Positions 1 to 10,300 of a stretch of 64,000 nucleotides of DNA are shown piece after piece. The notes beneath the pieces were generated by a model. That model was not told the DNA's origin and ran no database searches. It saw only the letters and a list, made by a program, of their open reading frames with translations. Origin of the DNA: JBEBVQ01 sp037190845 (lineage in GTDB: Bacteria; Bacteroidota; Bacteroidia; Chitinophagales; Chitinophagaceae). Within the stretch, counting starts at the first letter, position 1. Each line of letters starts with the position of its first letter. The stretch is taken from the NCBI GenBank assembly GCA_037190845.1, contig JBBCJI010000030.1, positions 115,656 through 179,655 on the forward strand, in the 5' to 3' direction. The position numbers and the translations under genes were made by a program.

Positions 1-1817
1 TACGTTGCCGTAATGAAAATCAGTATCGCGTATATGAGATTACGGATGAGGGGATTCAGCCGCCGGTGCTGTATGATGTTGGCAGGATGCCATTGTTCTC
101 GTATATGAGAGGCGTTATGAAAGTATCGCCTGACAGAAAAAAGCTGGCGGTGGTGTGTAACGGAAACAGTGGGATCGAGTTGTATGATTTCGATCCTGCT
201 ATCGGAAGCATCTCAAACCCGGTGTGGATAGATTCAGGCGCATTGCCACAGAATGCCGCACCAAGAGGATATTACGGGTGCAGTTTCTCGCCCGATAACT
301 CCCGGTTATATGCTTCGATAGACAATGATATTTACCAGTTTGATATGAATGCAGGTAGCATCCCGGGGATCAGAGCTTCCAAGACGCTTATCGTTTCTTA
401 TACCGCCAGTACGATTGGAGATCTTAAGATAGGTCCGGATCAGAAGATTTACTTTACAGAATACTATCCGGCTACTTTTGTAAATGTGATCCAGCTTCCC
501 AATAATCTGGGAACTGCCAGCCAGCCGATGATCCATGCCATTGGTGTAATGCCGGGTACGAAAGCAGGTATAGGTCTTCCGAATGAACTGGTGATTACGC
601 CATTACCGGATACACTATCCGGCATTGAGAATATCGCAGTGTGTTTTCGGGACAGCGTGTTGCTTACTGCCGCTACCGGTCGTCGTTATTTGTGGAATAC
701 GGGTGATACATCCCGTACGATTACAATAAAAAAGCCAGGTACATATACCGTATCATACCGGAATGACTGTAGCCGGCATGTAGACACTTACAATGTAGTT
801 TTTTATCAAGTGCCGGATGTTCATGTCATAGCGCCTGGCTGTGGTGAAAAAAACGATGGTATTGCCACCGTACAGCCGTATACGGAGGATACAGCTGTCT
901 ATCATTATACATGGATGGATGTTTCAGGACGTGTGCTGAAGGAGCGTGCAGGGAGCGGAGGAGATACGCTGACGGGTTTGGCAACGGGGCGCTATAGTGT
1001 TCGCATACGCATTCCTGCAACCGGATGTGATACCTTGTTGTATGTAGCAATTGAACAGTTCTCCGGTGTCAGGGCTGCTTTTAATAGTGATTCTTTTGCC
1101 TGTGTCGGCCAAGCCATTCATTTTGAGCAGACAGGAGATACCGCACAGTGGGTTTGGGATTTTGGCAATGGTTCTGTGGATTCGCTGACATTTAGCCCCG
1201 TTTATACATATCCGGATGAGGGCGTTTATCCGGTTTCCCTTGTTGTTTTTGATACGGCTGGTTGTAGTGATACACAAGAGATATGGATTACTGTAACGGA
1301 TTTTGATCTGCAATTGTCCTCTGATGGTGATGATTTGGATCCGGGTTCAGTACTGCAACTATCTACCAGCGCTGATGATCCATATACGATAACCGGTTGG
1401 CAACCGGTACATTTGTTTCACAACCAACAGGCATTGAATCAGGTTTTATATGCAGACTCTACACGGGAGTATGTTGTGTATGGATTTTCGGGCTATGGTT
1501 GTGCTGACAGTGCCAGGGTCCTGGTGTCTGTCAATCCTTTTATTTTCATACCGTCTGCATTTACGCCGGATGGTGATGGTAGAAATGATTTTTTTCGCCC
1601 GGTAATGAATGATGTAAGCGTATCAATCCGGTCGTTCAGCGTTTTTGACCGTTGGGGTAAATGTATATGGACTGGCGTTGGGGCGGCAGGTATTGCCGGC
1701 TGGGATGGCAGTTATGAAGGTAGGGCTGCAGAAAGTGGTGTGTATTTTTATACAATAGAACTGAGGGTAGGAGGACGCATCCATACCCGGAAAGGAGACG
1801 TGACTTTGATCCGGTAG
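1..1817 (+). CDS. T9SS type B cargo protein, propeller plus PKD (5' end outside window)
   Basis: The reading frame is open from base 3 with no stop, so the gene starts upstream of the window and this is its C-terminal part. Counting from the GTG at 66, residues 1-185 look like WD40/Lactonase-type propeller blades (SPDNSRLY, GPDQKIYFTEY). Residues about 335-415 form a PKD domain (WVWDFGNG, then the Y-P-G-Y pattern), and about 494-583 are the gliding-motility-associated C-terminal domain (FTPDGDGRNDFF, FDRWG, GWDG, GVYFY, ending GDVTLIR). This domain is the type B sorting signal for the type IX secretion system, so the protein is probably exported and held on the cell surface. Its last 400 or so residues share layout with the protein at 7317-10841. 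Function of the propeller is unknown. Domain calls are firm; role is inferred. Confidence 0.85.
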   Translation, partial: RCRNENQYRVYEITDEGIQPPVLYDVGRMPLFSYMRGVMKVSPDRKKLAVVCNGNSGIELYDFDPAIGSISNPVWIDSGALPQNAAPRGYYGCSFSPDNSRLYASIDNDIYQFDMNAGSIPGIRASKTLIVSYTASTIGDLKIGPDQKIYFTEYYPATFVNVIQLPNNLGTASQPMIHAIGVMPGTKAGIGLPNELVITPLPDTLSGIENIAVCFRDSVLLTAATGRRYLWNTGDTSRTITIKKPGTYTVSYRNDCSRHVDTYNVVFYQVPDVHVIAPGCGEKNDGIATVQPYTEDTAVYHYTWMDVSGRVLKERAGSGGDTLTGLATGRYSVRIRIPATGCDTLLYVAIEQFSGVRAAFNSDSFACVGQAIHFEQTGDTAQWVWDFGNGSVDSLTFSPVYTYPDEGVYPVSLVVFDTAGCSDTQEIWITVTDFDLQLSSDGDDLDPGSVLQLSTSADDPYTITGWQPVHLFHNQQALNQVLYADSTREYVVYGFSGYGCADSARVLVSVNPFIFIPSAFTPDGDGRNDFFRPVMNDVSVSIRSFSVFDRWGKCIWTGVGAAGIAGWDGSYEGRAAESGVYFYTIELRVGGRIHTRKGDVTLIR

Positions 1818-1834
1818 GGTATGTTATTGTATGT

Positions 1835-2479
1835 TTATGTCACCAATCCCAGTTGCATCGCTTTCCGGATGAGTCCGGCTGTATTCTTTACATCCAGTTT
1901 CAGCAACAGATTGGTGCGGTAGTTTTTGGCGGTGTAGAGGCTGAGAAAAAGTTTCGCAGCGATCTCTTTGTCGGTAAGCCCTTCGATGATCAGCGGTAGC
2001 ACTTCCTTTTCCCTTTCGGTAAGTCTGATTTTGGCAACTGCAATCCGATTGGCCCGGAAAGAAAGCATGTCCATCTTTTCTTTCAGCGAAGGCTCTATGT
2101 ATTCATTCCCCGCGTACACCGTTTCTATAGCTTCTGCAAGCGTGTTTTTTTCTGTTGTTTTGAGTAAGTAGCCCAATACACCCTGCCGCATCATGGCGGC
2201 GAGATAGGCTGGACTGTCGAAATTAGTAAGCGTCATCATTTTGATTTCGGGATATTTTCTGGAGATTACCTGAGCCAACTCCTCTCCGTTCTGATCGGGC
2301 ATCTGTATATCCAGTATTAATACATCGGGTAGCGGGTTTTGTTCCAGTCCTGTGAGTAATTCACGGCCATTCCGATAAGCGCCTGACAGATGCATGTGCG
2401 GAAAATCCAACAGCATGTTCTTCAATCCGTCAATGATCATCGGATGATCGTCAGCTATGGCTATTTTGATGTTATTCAT
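1835..2479 (-). CDS. NarL/LuxR-family response regulator
   Basis: A 214-residue cytoplasmic response regulator. The receiver domain (about 1-120) has the acidic pair D10-D11, phosphoacceptor D57 (in LILDIQMPD), T83 and K107. A LuxR-type helix-turn-helix lies at about 149-205 (LTEREKEVLPLIIEGLTDKE). It starts 3 bases after the stop of the histidine kinase gene on the same strand, so the two are one operon and cognate partners. It most likely binds DNA after phosphorylation; its targets are not visible, but the T9SS cargo genes on both sides are the obvious candidates (inference from position only). Confidence 0.92.
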   Translation of the reverse strand: MNNIKIAIADDHPMIIDGLKNMLLDFPHMHLSGAYRNGRELLTGLEQNPLPDVLILDIQMPDQNGEELAQVISRKYPEIKMMTLTNFDSPAYLAAMMRQGVLGYLLKTTEKNTLAEAIETVYAGNEYIEPSLKEKMDMLSFRANRIAVAKIRLTEREKEVLPLIIEGLTDKEIAAKLFLSLYTAKNYRTNLLLKLDVKNTAGLIRKAMQLGLVT

Positions 2480-2482
2480 CCT

Positions 2483-4426
2483 TCAGACCTCTAATTTAAG
2501 ATTTTTCAGGTCAAATTCAATAAATATTGTGGTGCTTCTGCCTTCGACGGAGTCAATGGACATGTATCCCCGCATGGCCTGTACCCGGTGTTCCATGTTG
2601 AGCAGCCCGATCCCTTTTGATTGAAAGTCTGTATTAAAACCAACGCCATTATCTTCAACAATAATGTTAAGCAGGGTGCCATTCCGCATTACCTGTACAT
2701 CTGCGATGGTAGCTTGTGCGTGTTTAATGACGTTTTGTATTAACTCTTGCGCAATCCGATATATAACCAGTGTAACGGATGGCTCAAGGTCGGATGTGGC
2801 TCCGTGAAATTGTATTTCAATGTTGAGCGCAGTGTTGTTATTGATGTTGTCACAATATAGGGTCAGCGCTTCTTCCAGTGTATGTTTTTCCAACATTCCG
2901 GGCAGCAGATTGTGAGAGGTGCGCCGCACTTCACCTGCCGTTTCATCAATCATATGCATCAGCTCATTGAACTTTACCGCCTCCGGATTATCTCTCACCC
3001 GGCTCGTTTGCATTTTAATGGCGCCGAGCATGCCACCGATACCGTCATGCAGCTCCTGTGCGATGCGCTTCCGTTCTTTTTCCTCACCTTTCATTACGTT
3101 TTTTAACTGCCCGATTTCTTTTTCCTGTTGCAGCATTTTCTGCTTTTGCCGGGTGTGCCGATAGAAGGCAAAAAATGAGCCGGTAAGAATAAGAGCACAG
3201 CCGGCGACTAAGATGATCTGGAAATTTTTTCTTTCTGTTTCCTGTAATGCCTGTGCAATGAGTTTATCTTTTTCGGCGGTGCGGTATTCTACTTCTAAAT
3301 TATTAATGTCTTTGGCGATTTTGTCGTTCATCAGGCTATCTGCTAACTTTCTGAAGGCGATCTGGTGATACAATGCCATTTCATAATCTCTTTTGGTTGC
3401 ATATAAGAGGGAAAGGTTGTTGTGTGCCTCTGCTACCTGATTCTTAATTTGCAGCACCTGTGCTGTTTCAAGCGCTTCCTGCCAGTAAAATATTGCCTGT
3501 TGATAATTTTTTAGCCTGAAGTAAATCTGTCCTACCAACAGTTGGTTGCTATTTTCCTGATAAGCTTCGAAATCGCCACTTTTTTTTACTTCATAAGCCT
3601 TTGAAACGTAATGTAGCGCCTGCCGGGGATTGTTTTCAGTAAGTGCCAGACTGCCCATTTTTATGAGTGTACGGAATTGCAATAAGCTGTCGTAATATTC
3701 TTTCCCCAACTGATATGCCTTCTGCAGGTAATGCCGGTTGTTATCATTATCTCCGAGCTTTCTGTATTGCAATGCGGTGTTCAGATATATAACTCCCCGG
3801 CTCTGATGATTGTTTACAGCAACGAGTGAATCTGCCTTACGCAGATAGTATAGTCCCCGGTGGGGATTGTCTATGACCGTTGTGAGGTCGATATAAGCAG
3901 CTTCCAGTTTGAGTAATGATTTGGGTATGGCTTCTATTGTTTGTATCGCAAGCAGGTAAAACTGTGCTGCTTTTTTTCTGTCCCCCAATGCTCCGTATGA
4001 CTGTCCTGTATGCGCATATATTCTTGCCAGAAGACGTTGGGCATTTTCGTTTTGCTGGCTGTAAATCATGGCTTGCTGATAGCTACCGATAGCTTGTTCA
4101 TAAAATCCCAGAATATTATATGTATAGCCTATTGCAATAAGAGATGCTGTGATGCCATATATATAATTCATGGTTCTGCTTTCCTGTAACGTCTGTTTAT
4201 ATAAGAGTAGTGCGCTGTCCGGATTATGAAGAATTATCTCCCAATCTTCCAGATTTTTCATGATCTCAGCAGTATCAGGAATCCCAGTAAAATTTTTTAT
4301 TACTTCAGTTTCCATGTTAATCTGGCCTTTTACCTGCACATTAACGAGCAAAATTGCCAGAAGTATAAATGTCCGGGAATACAAAGGATATGACATAATG
4401 ATATTGAAAAGTAGAATTTTGCGCAT
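2483..4426 (-). CDS. TPR-repeat sensor histidine kinase (HisKA_3 type)
   Basis: Membrane sensor kinase of about 647 residues from the ATG at 4426. An ATG at 4396 also gives a signal peptide; the longer ATG at 4468 would sit on the probable transcription start. Order: N-terminal signal sequence; periplasmic tetratricopeptide repeats (about 80-370); one membrane helix (about 402-422); coiled linker; HisKA_3 dimerisation motif ERKRIAQELHDG with H460; HATPase_c with N-box (QELIQNVIKHA), EDNGVGF and GIGLLNM. TPR-containing kinases of this build are common in Bacteroidota and pair with NarL-type regulators such as the gene 3 bases downstream. The signal sensed is unknown. A weak -7 box (TAccTTaa, minus strand, about 4476-4483) lies just upstream. 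Confidence 0.9.
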   Translation of the reverse strand: MRKILLFNIIMSYPLYSRTFILLAILLVNVQVKGQINMETEVIKNFTGIPDTAEIMKNLEDWEIILHNPDSALLLYKQTLQESRTMNYIYGITASLIAIGYTYNILGFYEQAIGSYQQAMIYSQQNENAQRLLARIYAHTGQSYGALGDRKKAAQFYLLAIQTIEAIPKSLLKLEAAYIDLTTVIDNPHRGLYYLRKADSLVAVNNHQSRGVIYLNTALQYRKLGDNDNNRHYLQKAYQLGKEYYDSLLQFRTLIKMGSLALTENNPRQALHYVSKAYEVKKSGDFEAYQENSNQLLVGQIYFRLKNYQQAIFYWQEALETAQVLQIKNQVAEAHNNLSLLYATKRDYEMALYHQIAFRKLADSLMNDKIAKDINNLEVEYRTAEKDKLIAQALQETERKNFQIILVAGCALILTGSFFAFYRHTRQKQKMLQQEKEIGQLKNVMKGEEKERKRIAQELHDGIGGMLGAIKMQTSRVRDNPEAVKFNELMHMIDETAGEVRRTSHNLLPGMLEKHTLEEALTLYCDNINNNTALNIEIQFHGATSDLEPSVTLVIYRIAQELIQNVIKHAQATIADVQVMRNGTLLNIIVEDNGVGFNTDFQSKGIGLLNMEHRVQAMRGYMSIDSVEGRSTTIFIEFDLKNLKLEV

Positions 4427-4651
4427 ATAGATATTTACTCCTGTTTTTATAAAACCTTTAAGATCCAATATCTGTTAAGGTAAAAAAAAAATTACAGATG
4501 GCTTCATTTTTATGGTTTATGAATCATGGTGTTGTATTGTGAAAAATAATATGAAGATAAAGTATCGGAAGGCACAACGATGATAGAAGCACCTTTGTTC
4601 AGGTGTTTAAAAGATTTCATGTTTTATTAACTAACAATAAAATGATGTATT

Positions 4652-7231
4652 ATGATTCGATGCTTTATTAATTCAGGTGTATTTTTGATTTTTTTCTCCT
4701 TGTGCGCAGGGATGGCCACCGCTCAGAGTGTCAGTTTCGAATGGGTGGAACAAGCAACTATGGCTGGGTTTAACTCATCATACTTTAAGGCCGGGGCCGG
4801 AGACAGGGACGGAAATGTTTATGTTACGGGTGAGATTAATGGGGAGGCTACATTCAGGGGACAAAGCGGCCCTATTGTATTAACAAGAACATTTGGTGCT
4901 GCAAGCGCGTTTTTAGCTAAATTTGACCGGGACGGGACCTGTTTGTGGGCAAAGTTTCTGTCTCCTGCAGCGGGTATAGGCAATTCGTTGATTGTTGATT
5001 CTGCCGGATACGTTTACATTGCGGGGGCAATGACCGGTCCTATAAACTACCAGGTGGATGGCGTGCCCTATACAATAACAACAAGTGGTTCTGATATTTT
5101 TGTCTGCAAGACAGATAAGGATGGTAACTTCAGATGGATTAAGACCATTGAGGGAACCGGCACCTCCGCCAGCACTGAGACAGGACTGGCCATTGCGCAG
5201 GATGCAGCGGCAAATATCTATGTAAGCGGATCTTTTGTCGGAACCGCTGATTTTAACCCTGATGGCACAGCCGTAACTCATACGACAAACCCCACAACTG
5301 CGGCGGATGCGTATATCATGAAGCTGGACAGCAGCGGCGATTTTAAATGGGTAAAGACATTCGGGGGCGACAAAGCCGATGCGGCTGCCGGATTAACTAC
5401 GGACAGAGCGGGTAATGTATATGCTACCGGCGACTTTTCTGGTACGACGGATTTCAGCTCCGGATCTAATGCTCCCGACGCTACGGTAACAACTCCATTC
5501 GCCAACGCGGCAAACATTTACGTGCTGAAATTAAATACATTGGGTGACTTTGTCTGGGTTAAAACGATGGTAAGTTCGGCGCCTCATGGAAGCTCAAAGG
5601 GGCAGGGAATTGGTATTGACGTTTTTGGAAATGTTTATACTACCGGGTATTTTTGCGGAAGAGTAGATTTCAATCCAGGCACTCCAACCTTGAATTTTCA
5701 AACCTCGGCAATCAATTCCCGTGATATCTTTATCTCAAAGCTGAATGCCTCCGGTGATTTTGTCTGGGCTAAGAGGATTGGGATAAACAATAATGAAGAA
5801 GAGGGGAGAGCCCTTGTCCTTGATAAGGATAAGAATTTTTATATAACCGGGGTTTTTGGTAAGGGAGGCACAGGCATAGTCGATTTCGATCCCGGTACAG
5901 GGACACACAATATGACATCTAACGGTGGGAATGACGTGTTTGTACTGAAAATGGATACGGTTGGAGATTTCGTCTGGGTGAACAAGATGGGGGGAACTGC
6001 TGCAGATGAGGGAAATCAAATTTTTGTTGACGGAGACTACAATTTATATACATTCGGCAGATACCGGACCGAAGCTGAATTTTATTTCGGTACGGATTCG
6101 TCTGTAAAGCTGACATCAACATCATCCAATGCCGCAGGGTTCGTACACAAAGTAAGTCAGTTTTTTTGTACACCCACTTCGGCTTCCCTGTCATTGACGG
6201 ATTGCGATAGCATTATCATCAACGGTCAGAAGTTCACCACGGGCGGATCATATACCCAAACGCTGGTGAATGCTGCCGGCTGCGACAGCATTCTTTCCCT
6301 CAACCTGACAATCAATCACAGCATTATTGCCAGCAGCATGAATCATACGGTCTGCGACAGTTTCGAATTCAACAACCAGATGCATTATGCCTCCGGTCCC
6401 TATGTACATGTGTTTAGCACTTCCGCAGGCTGTGACAGCACGGTGACACTGAACCTGACGGTAAACCACAGTGTACATACGGTACTTACGGAGGATGCTT
6501 GTGAAAGCTATGTACTTGATACCGCTACCTATTGGGAAACGGGTGTGTATGAACACCGTTTTGAAACGGCAGACGGTTGCGATAGCCTGGTGACACTCGA
6601 TCTGACCATCCTGCGTACCGCAGACACCGTTACGGAAGCTACCTGTTTCCGTTTTGTGGACGGCGTTGATACCTTTACACAAAGTGGGCTGCATACCCGG
6701 ACATTCACGAACATTGCCGGCTGCGACAGCCTGGTAACCATTGATCTGACGATAAGCGATGTAGATGTATCCGTTATACGTTCCGGTATTATATTGACTG
6801 CCGGCCAGGCAGGCGGCACATATCAATGGCTCGATTGCGATGACAATTATAAACCGTTATCCGGGGCTATGCAGCAAATGTTCAGCCCGGAAACCAACGG
6901 AAATTATTCGGTAGCGATTACCTGGGACGGATGTACGGATACATCTGCGTGTTATGAGATAGCAGGTATTACGAACAGCATATGGGAACTGGACGGAGGA
7001 CGTCTCAGCGTCTATCCAAATCCGGCGCATGATATCCTGCACATTGTGTCTGCGGGTTCTCCGGTAACGGCGGTCCGTCTGCTGGGCATCACCGGGAATG
7101 TATTGATGCAGCGTCTGAATACTTCCGGAGAAATGGCTACCGTAGATATTTCCAGGTTTGCGGCCGGTGTGTACCTGCTGGAAGTGCATACGACGGAGAG
7201 CCGGTCCCGCATTACTTTGGTAAAAGAATAA
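4652..7231 (+). CDS. SBBP-type beta-propeller protein with T9SS type A sorting domain
   Basis: 859 residues, from an ATG that opens a clear signal peptide (ending MATAQ). Residues about 27-510 are repeated propeller blades with the SBBP pattern (GNVYVTG, DFNPG, KLDSSGDFKWVK). Four repeats of about 50 residues follow, each ending in GCDS-x-x-x-L-x-LT-[IV], with the GCDS motifs near residues 540, 592, 640 and 689. The last 75 residues (LSVYPNPAHDIL to RITLVKE) are the type A T9SS sorting domain, which is cleaved on export. It is probably a secreted or surface-bound adhesive or binding protein. The gene is divergent from the kinase operon and 85 bases ahead of the next T9SS gene, and is probably co-transcribed with it. 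Confidence 0.88.
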   Translation: MIRCFINSGVFLIFFSLCAGMATAQSVSFEWVEQATMAGFNSSYFKAGAGDRDGNVYVTGEINGEATFRGQSGPIVLTRTFGAASAFLAKFDRDGTCLWAKFLSPAAGIGNSLIVDSAGYVYIAGAMTGPINYQVDGVPYTITTSGSDIFVCKTDKDGNFRWIKTIEGTGTSASTETGLAIAQDAAANIYVSGSFVGTADFNPDGTAVTHTTNPTTAADAYIMKLDSSGDFKWVKTFGGDKADAAAGLTTDRAGNVYATGDFSGTTDFSSGSNAPDATVTTPFANAANIYVLKLNTLGDFVWVKTMVSSAPHGSSKGQGIGIDVFGNVYTTGYFCGRVDFNPGTPTLNFQTSAINSRDIFISKLNASGDFVWAKRIGINNNEEEGRALVLDKDKNFYITGVFGKGGTGIVDFDPGTGTHNMTSNGGNDVFVLKMDTVGDFVWVNKMGGTAADEGNQIFVDGDYNLYTFGRYRTEAEFYFGTDSSVKLTSTSSNAAGFVHKVSQFFCTPTSASLSLTDCDSIIINGQKFTTGGSYTQTLVNAAGCDSILSLNLTINHSIIASSMNHTVCDSFEFNNQMHYASGPYVHVFSTSAGCDSTVTLNLTVNHSVHTVLTEDACESYVLDTATYWETGVYEHRFETADGCDSLVTLDLTILRTADTVTEATCFRFVDGVDTFTQSGLHTRTFTNIAGCDSLVTIDLTISDVDVSVIRSGIILTAGQAGGTYQWLDCDDNYKPLSGAMQQMFSPETNGNYSVAITWDGCTDTSACYEIAGITNSIWELDGGRLSVYPNPAHDILHIVSAGSPVTAVRLLGITGNVLMQRLNTSGEMATVDISRFAAGVYLLEVHTTESRSRITLVKE

Positions 7232-7316
7232 ATCACATTGTTTCCGGGTGAGGAGCGAAGCATTTTCAATCCCTGCCCGGAAGCATTTTTTTGGCGGTAA
7301 CGTTAAAACAGGTCTG

Positions 7317-10300
7317 ATGTACATGGATTTTTATAAGCCCTTATCAAAAAAAGTATTTCTATTCACCTGCCTGTTTTCTGTGGTGGCGGCGTTGCATTTG
7401 CATGCTCATGACCATAACCCTCCGGAGCCAGATAGAACCTCTTTTTTGCTGGAGTTCATTGAGAATAAAGGCCAGTGGACACCGGAAGCACGTTATAAAG
7501 CAGAGGTGCCTGGCGGTGCCATGTTCCTGACGGATAAGGGTTTTGTATATCATTATGTAAGTAGTGACGACATGACCCGCCTGCACGGAGCCGGTCACGA
7601 ACAGGAGATTGATCCGTCCTCAGAAATGGTACGTCATCATGCTTACCGGGTAAGGTATGTAAACGCCTGCGGGAATATTGGTTATTCGGCAAAAGACAGA
7701 CGGCCTTATTATCATAATTACTTCCTGGGTAATGACGTTTCGTCATGGAAAGGACATGTCGGGTTGTATGGCTCTGTTTTGCAAAAAGGGGTGTACAAGG
7801 GTATTGATGTTTCCGTGTATAGTAATGGAACAACGTTGAAGTATGATTTTATAGTTGCTCCGGGCGCCGATCCCGGGCAGATAAGCTTGTCATTTGAAGG
7901 AGTGCTGCCTTTCCTTACAGAAGAGGGACATCTGAAAATCAGCACAACATTTAATGAGGTGATTGAGGAAGCGCCGTATGTATATCAGGAGGTCGACGGC
8001 AAAGTAGTTGTTGTTGCCTGCCGGTACCGGCTGCAGGATAATCTACTTTCGTTTGAATTGCCGGATGGGTACAACAGGCATTATCCGCTGGTAATAGATC
8101 CTTCTGTAGTCTTTTCGACATTTAGCGGCAGTACCGGAGGCGAAAAGTATGCTTATTCTTCCGCTTACGATAAGTCAGGAAATTTTTATCTCGGTGCGCA
8201 AGCCCGTTCTACAGGGTGGCCCTCAACTGTCGGGGCTTTTCAGACAATTTACGCAGGGAATTTTGACGTGGGCATTAACAAATACAATGCTTCAGGGTCA
8301 ACGCTTATCTATGCTACTTATTTTGGTGGAAATAATGAAGATATTCCGCATTCACTGGTCGTGAACGATCAGGAAGAGCTGATTGTCGTGGGTACGACCA
8401 CATCTTCAAATCTACCAATACCCGCCAACGGTTACGACCGTACATTGGGTGGCGCCAAAGATCTTTTTGTAGCTCATTTTAATGCGGCAGGTACGGCATT
8501 GATCGGCGCTACTTATGTTGGTGGGTCGTCTGCAGAAGGGATATACCAAACAATGGGTGCAGCAAATACTACCTTTGAAGGTGGTGTTTTCTGGGTCAGT
8601 CCCTGTGATGTCGTATTGAATGACAGCGGAGATATCTGGGTGATCAGTAATACCGCGTCTTCCAATTTTCCTGTGACTACCGGCGCTCAGCAGACCACTT
8701 ACGGCGGAGGCTCAACGGATGCAGTACTCTTCCGGCTGAAGTCTGATTGCACTGCGATGCAGTACAGCACATTCCTGGGTGGAAGCCGCAAGGACGATGG
8801 GTACGGAATCACGAAGAATCATCAGAAGCAGATTGTAATATGCGGCGGTACGAACAGTCCGAATTTTCCGGTATCTTTTGGTGCGTACAAAAGCGGTCCG
8901 TCAGGAAGTGCGGATGGCTTTGTTTCGATTGTCAACCCGACGACAGGATTTATTACACGCTCTACTTATCTCGGTACAGATACACTGGATATGGCATTTA
9001 AAGTTGCAGTGAATGAACAGGGATATGTATATGTGGCCGGTCGAACTATGGGGAATTATCCGGTTACTACCGGGACGTTTTCTATGGGCGCAAACAGAGA
9101 TTTATTCCTTGAGAAATTGTCTCCTGATTTAAGTGCTTCGCTTGCAAGTACACGTTTTGGTAATCAACAGTCGTTGAATACCCGGTTTGTGCCTACGGCG
9201 TTTACTGTTGACCATTGCAATAATGTCTATCTGGCAGGCTTCAGGTGGACGACAGGTATTGCCGGGTATCCGCTTACCGGTAATGCATTTCAATCTGCCA
9301 GCGGCGGATTTTGGCTCGGTGTGTTGGACCGGGATTTCTCCGGTGTATTGTTCGGTACCTTTTATGGTCACGGAGATGGCGCAGTTTATCATATTCATCA
9401 GGGTTCGCACCGCCTCGATCCACATGGTGTGGCTTATCACTCTATTTGTGCGGGTAGTAATACTAATCTTTCCACCGTGACGGGCAGTTACCGGACAACC
9501 AAGAGTAATACAGGTCAGGACGCTGCCAGTTTCAAATTTGATCTCTCAGAGTATGTTCGCAGGGATACTGTTTATACCCGCTATGATACATCCGTTTGTT
9601 ATGGGAGTGGTTTACTGCTGACAGCCGGTTCTGGGATAGCCACTACGGATCATGTTTGGCAGGATGGCAACACACGGAAAACTTTTAGAGTGACGAATTC
9701 GGGGACTTACATAGTACGCTACCGGCATAGTGACCAGCCCTGTACTTTTTACTATGATTCGTTCTATGTGTTGTTTACGCCTTTACCGGAAATACTTTCG
9801 GTGGTGGTTGACAGCGCCGGCTGTCCCGGTGAGCTGCAAGGACAGATAGAAATCCGGACATCTCCCAGTCAGACAGCATGTGGTTTTGAACTGTATCAGG
9901 CAGTAGACAGTATTCTGATTGAAACCGGGACATCTACTACAGGGTTTAGCTTTACAGGACTTGATGCAGGGAATTATTATGTGGTGATCCGTACATTATC
10001 TGGTTGCGATACTTCATTTTCATTGTTCGTTCCGGGAGCCGTTGCTCCCGATGCCTCTTTTTATTTATCCGATTCTGTTATTTGCGTGGGTAGTAGTGTT
10101 GTTGGCCACAATACATCTTCAGGAGCGTACGGCTCCTGGCTGTGGGATCCCGGCAATGGGGGTGAGCTTTCAGAAGTATATCAGCCCCGTTTTTATTATC
10201 CTGCTGCCGGCAGATATAACGTATTGTTAGTTATAGAAAATGATCAGTGTGCCGATACGGCAGTACAAATGTTGGATGTTAAGGATTTTTCACTTCGCCT

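Noticed and set aside
6248..6826. 192-codon frame antisense to the GCDS repeats
   Set aside because: Its apparent repeats simply mirror the repeats of the real gene.
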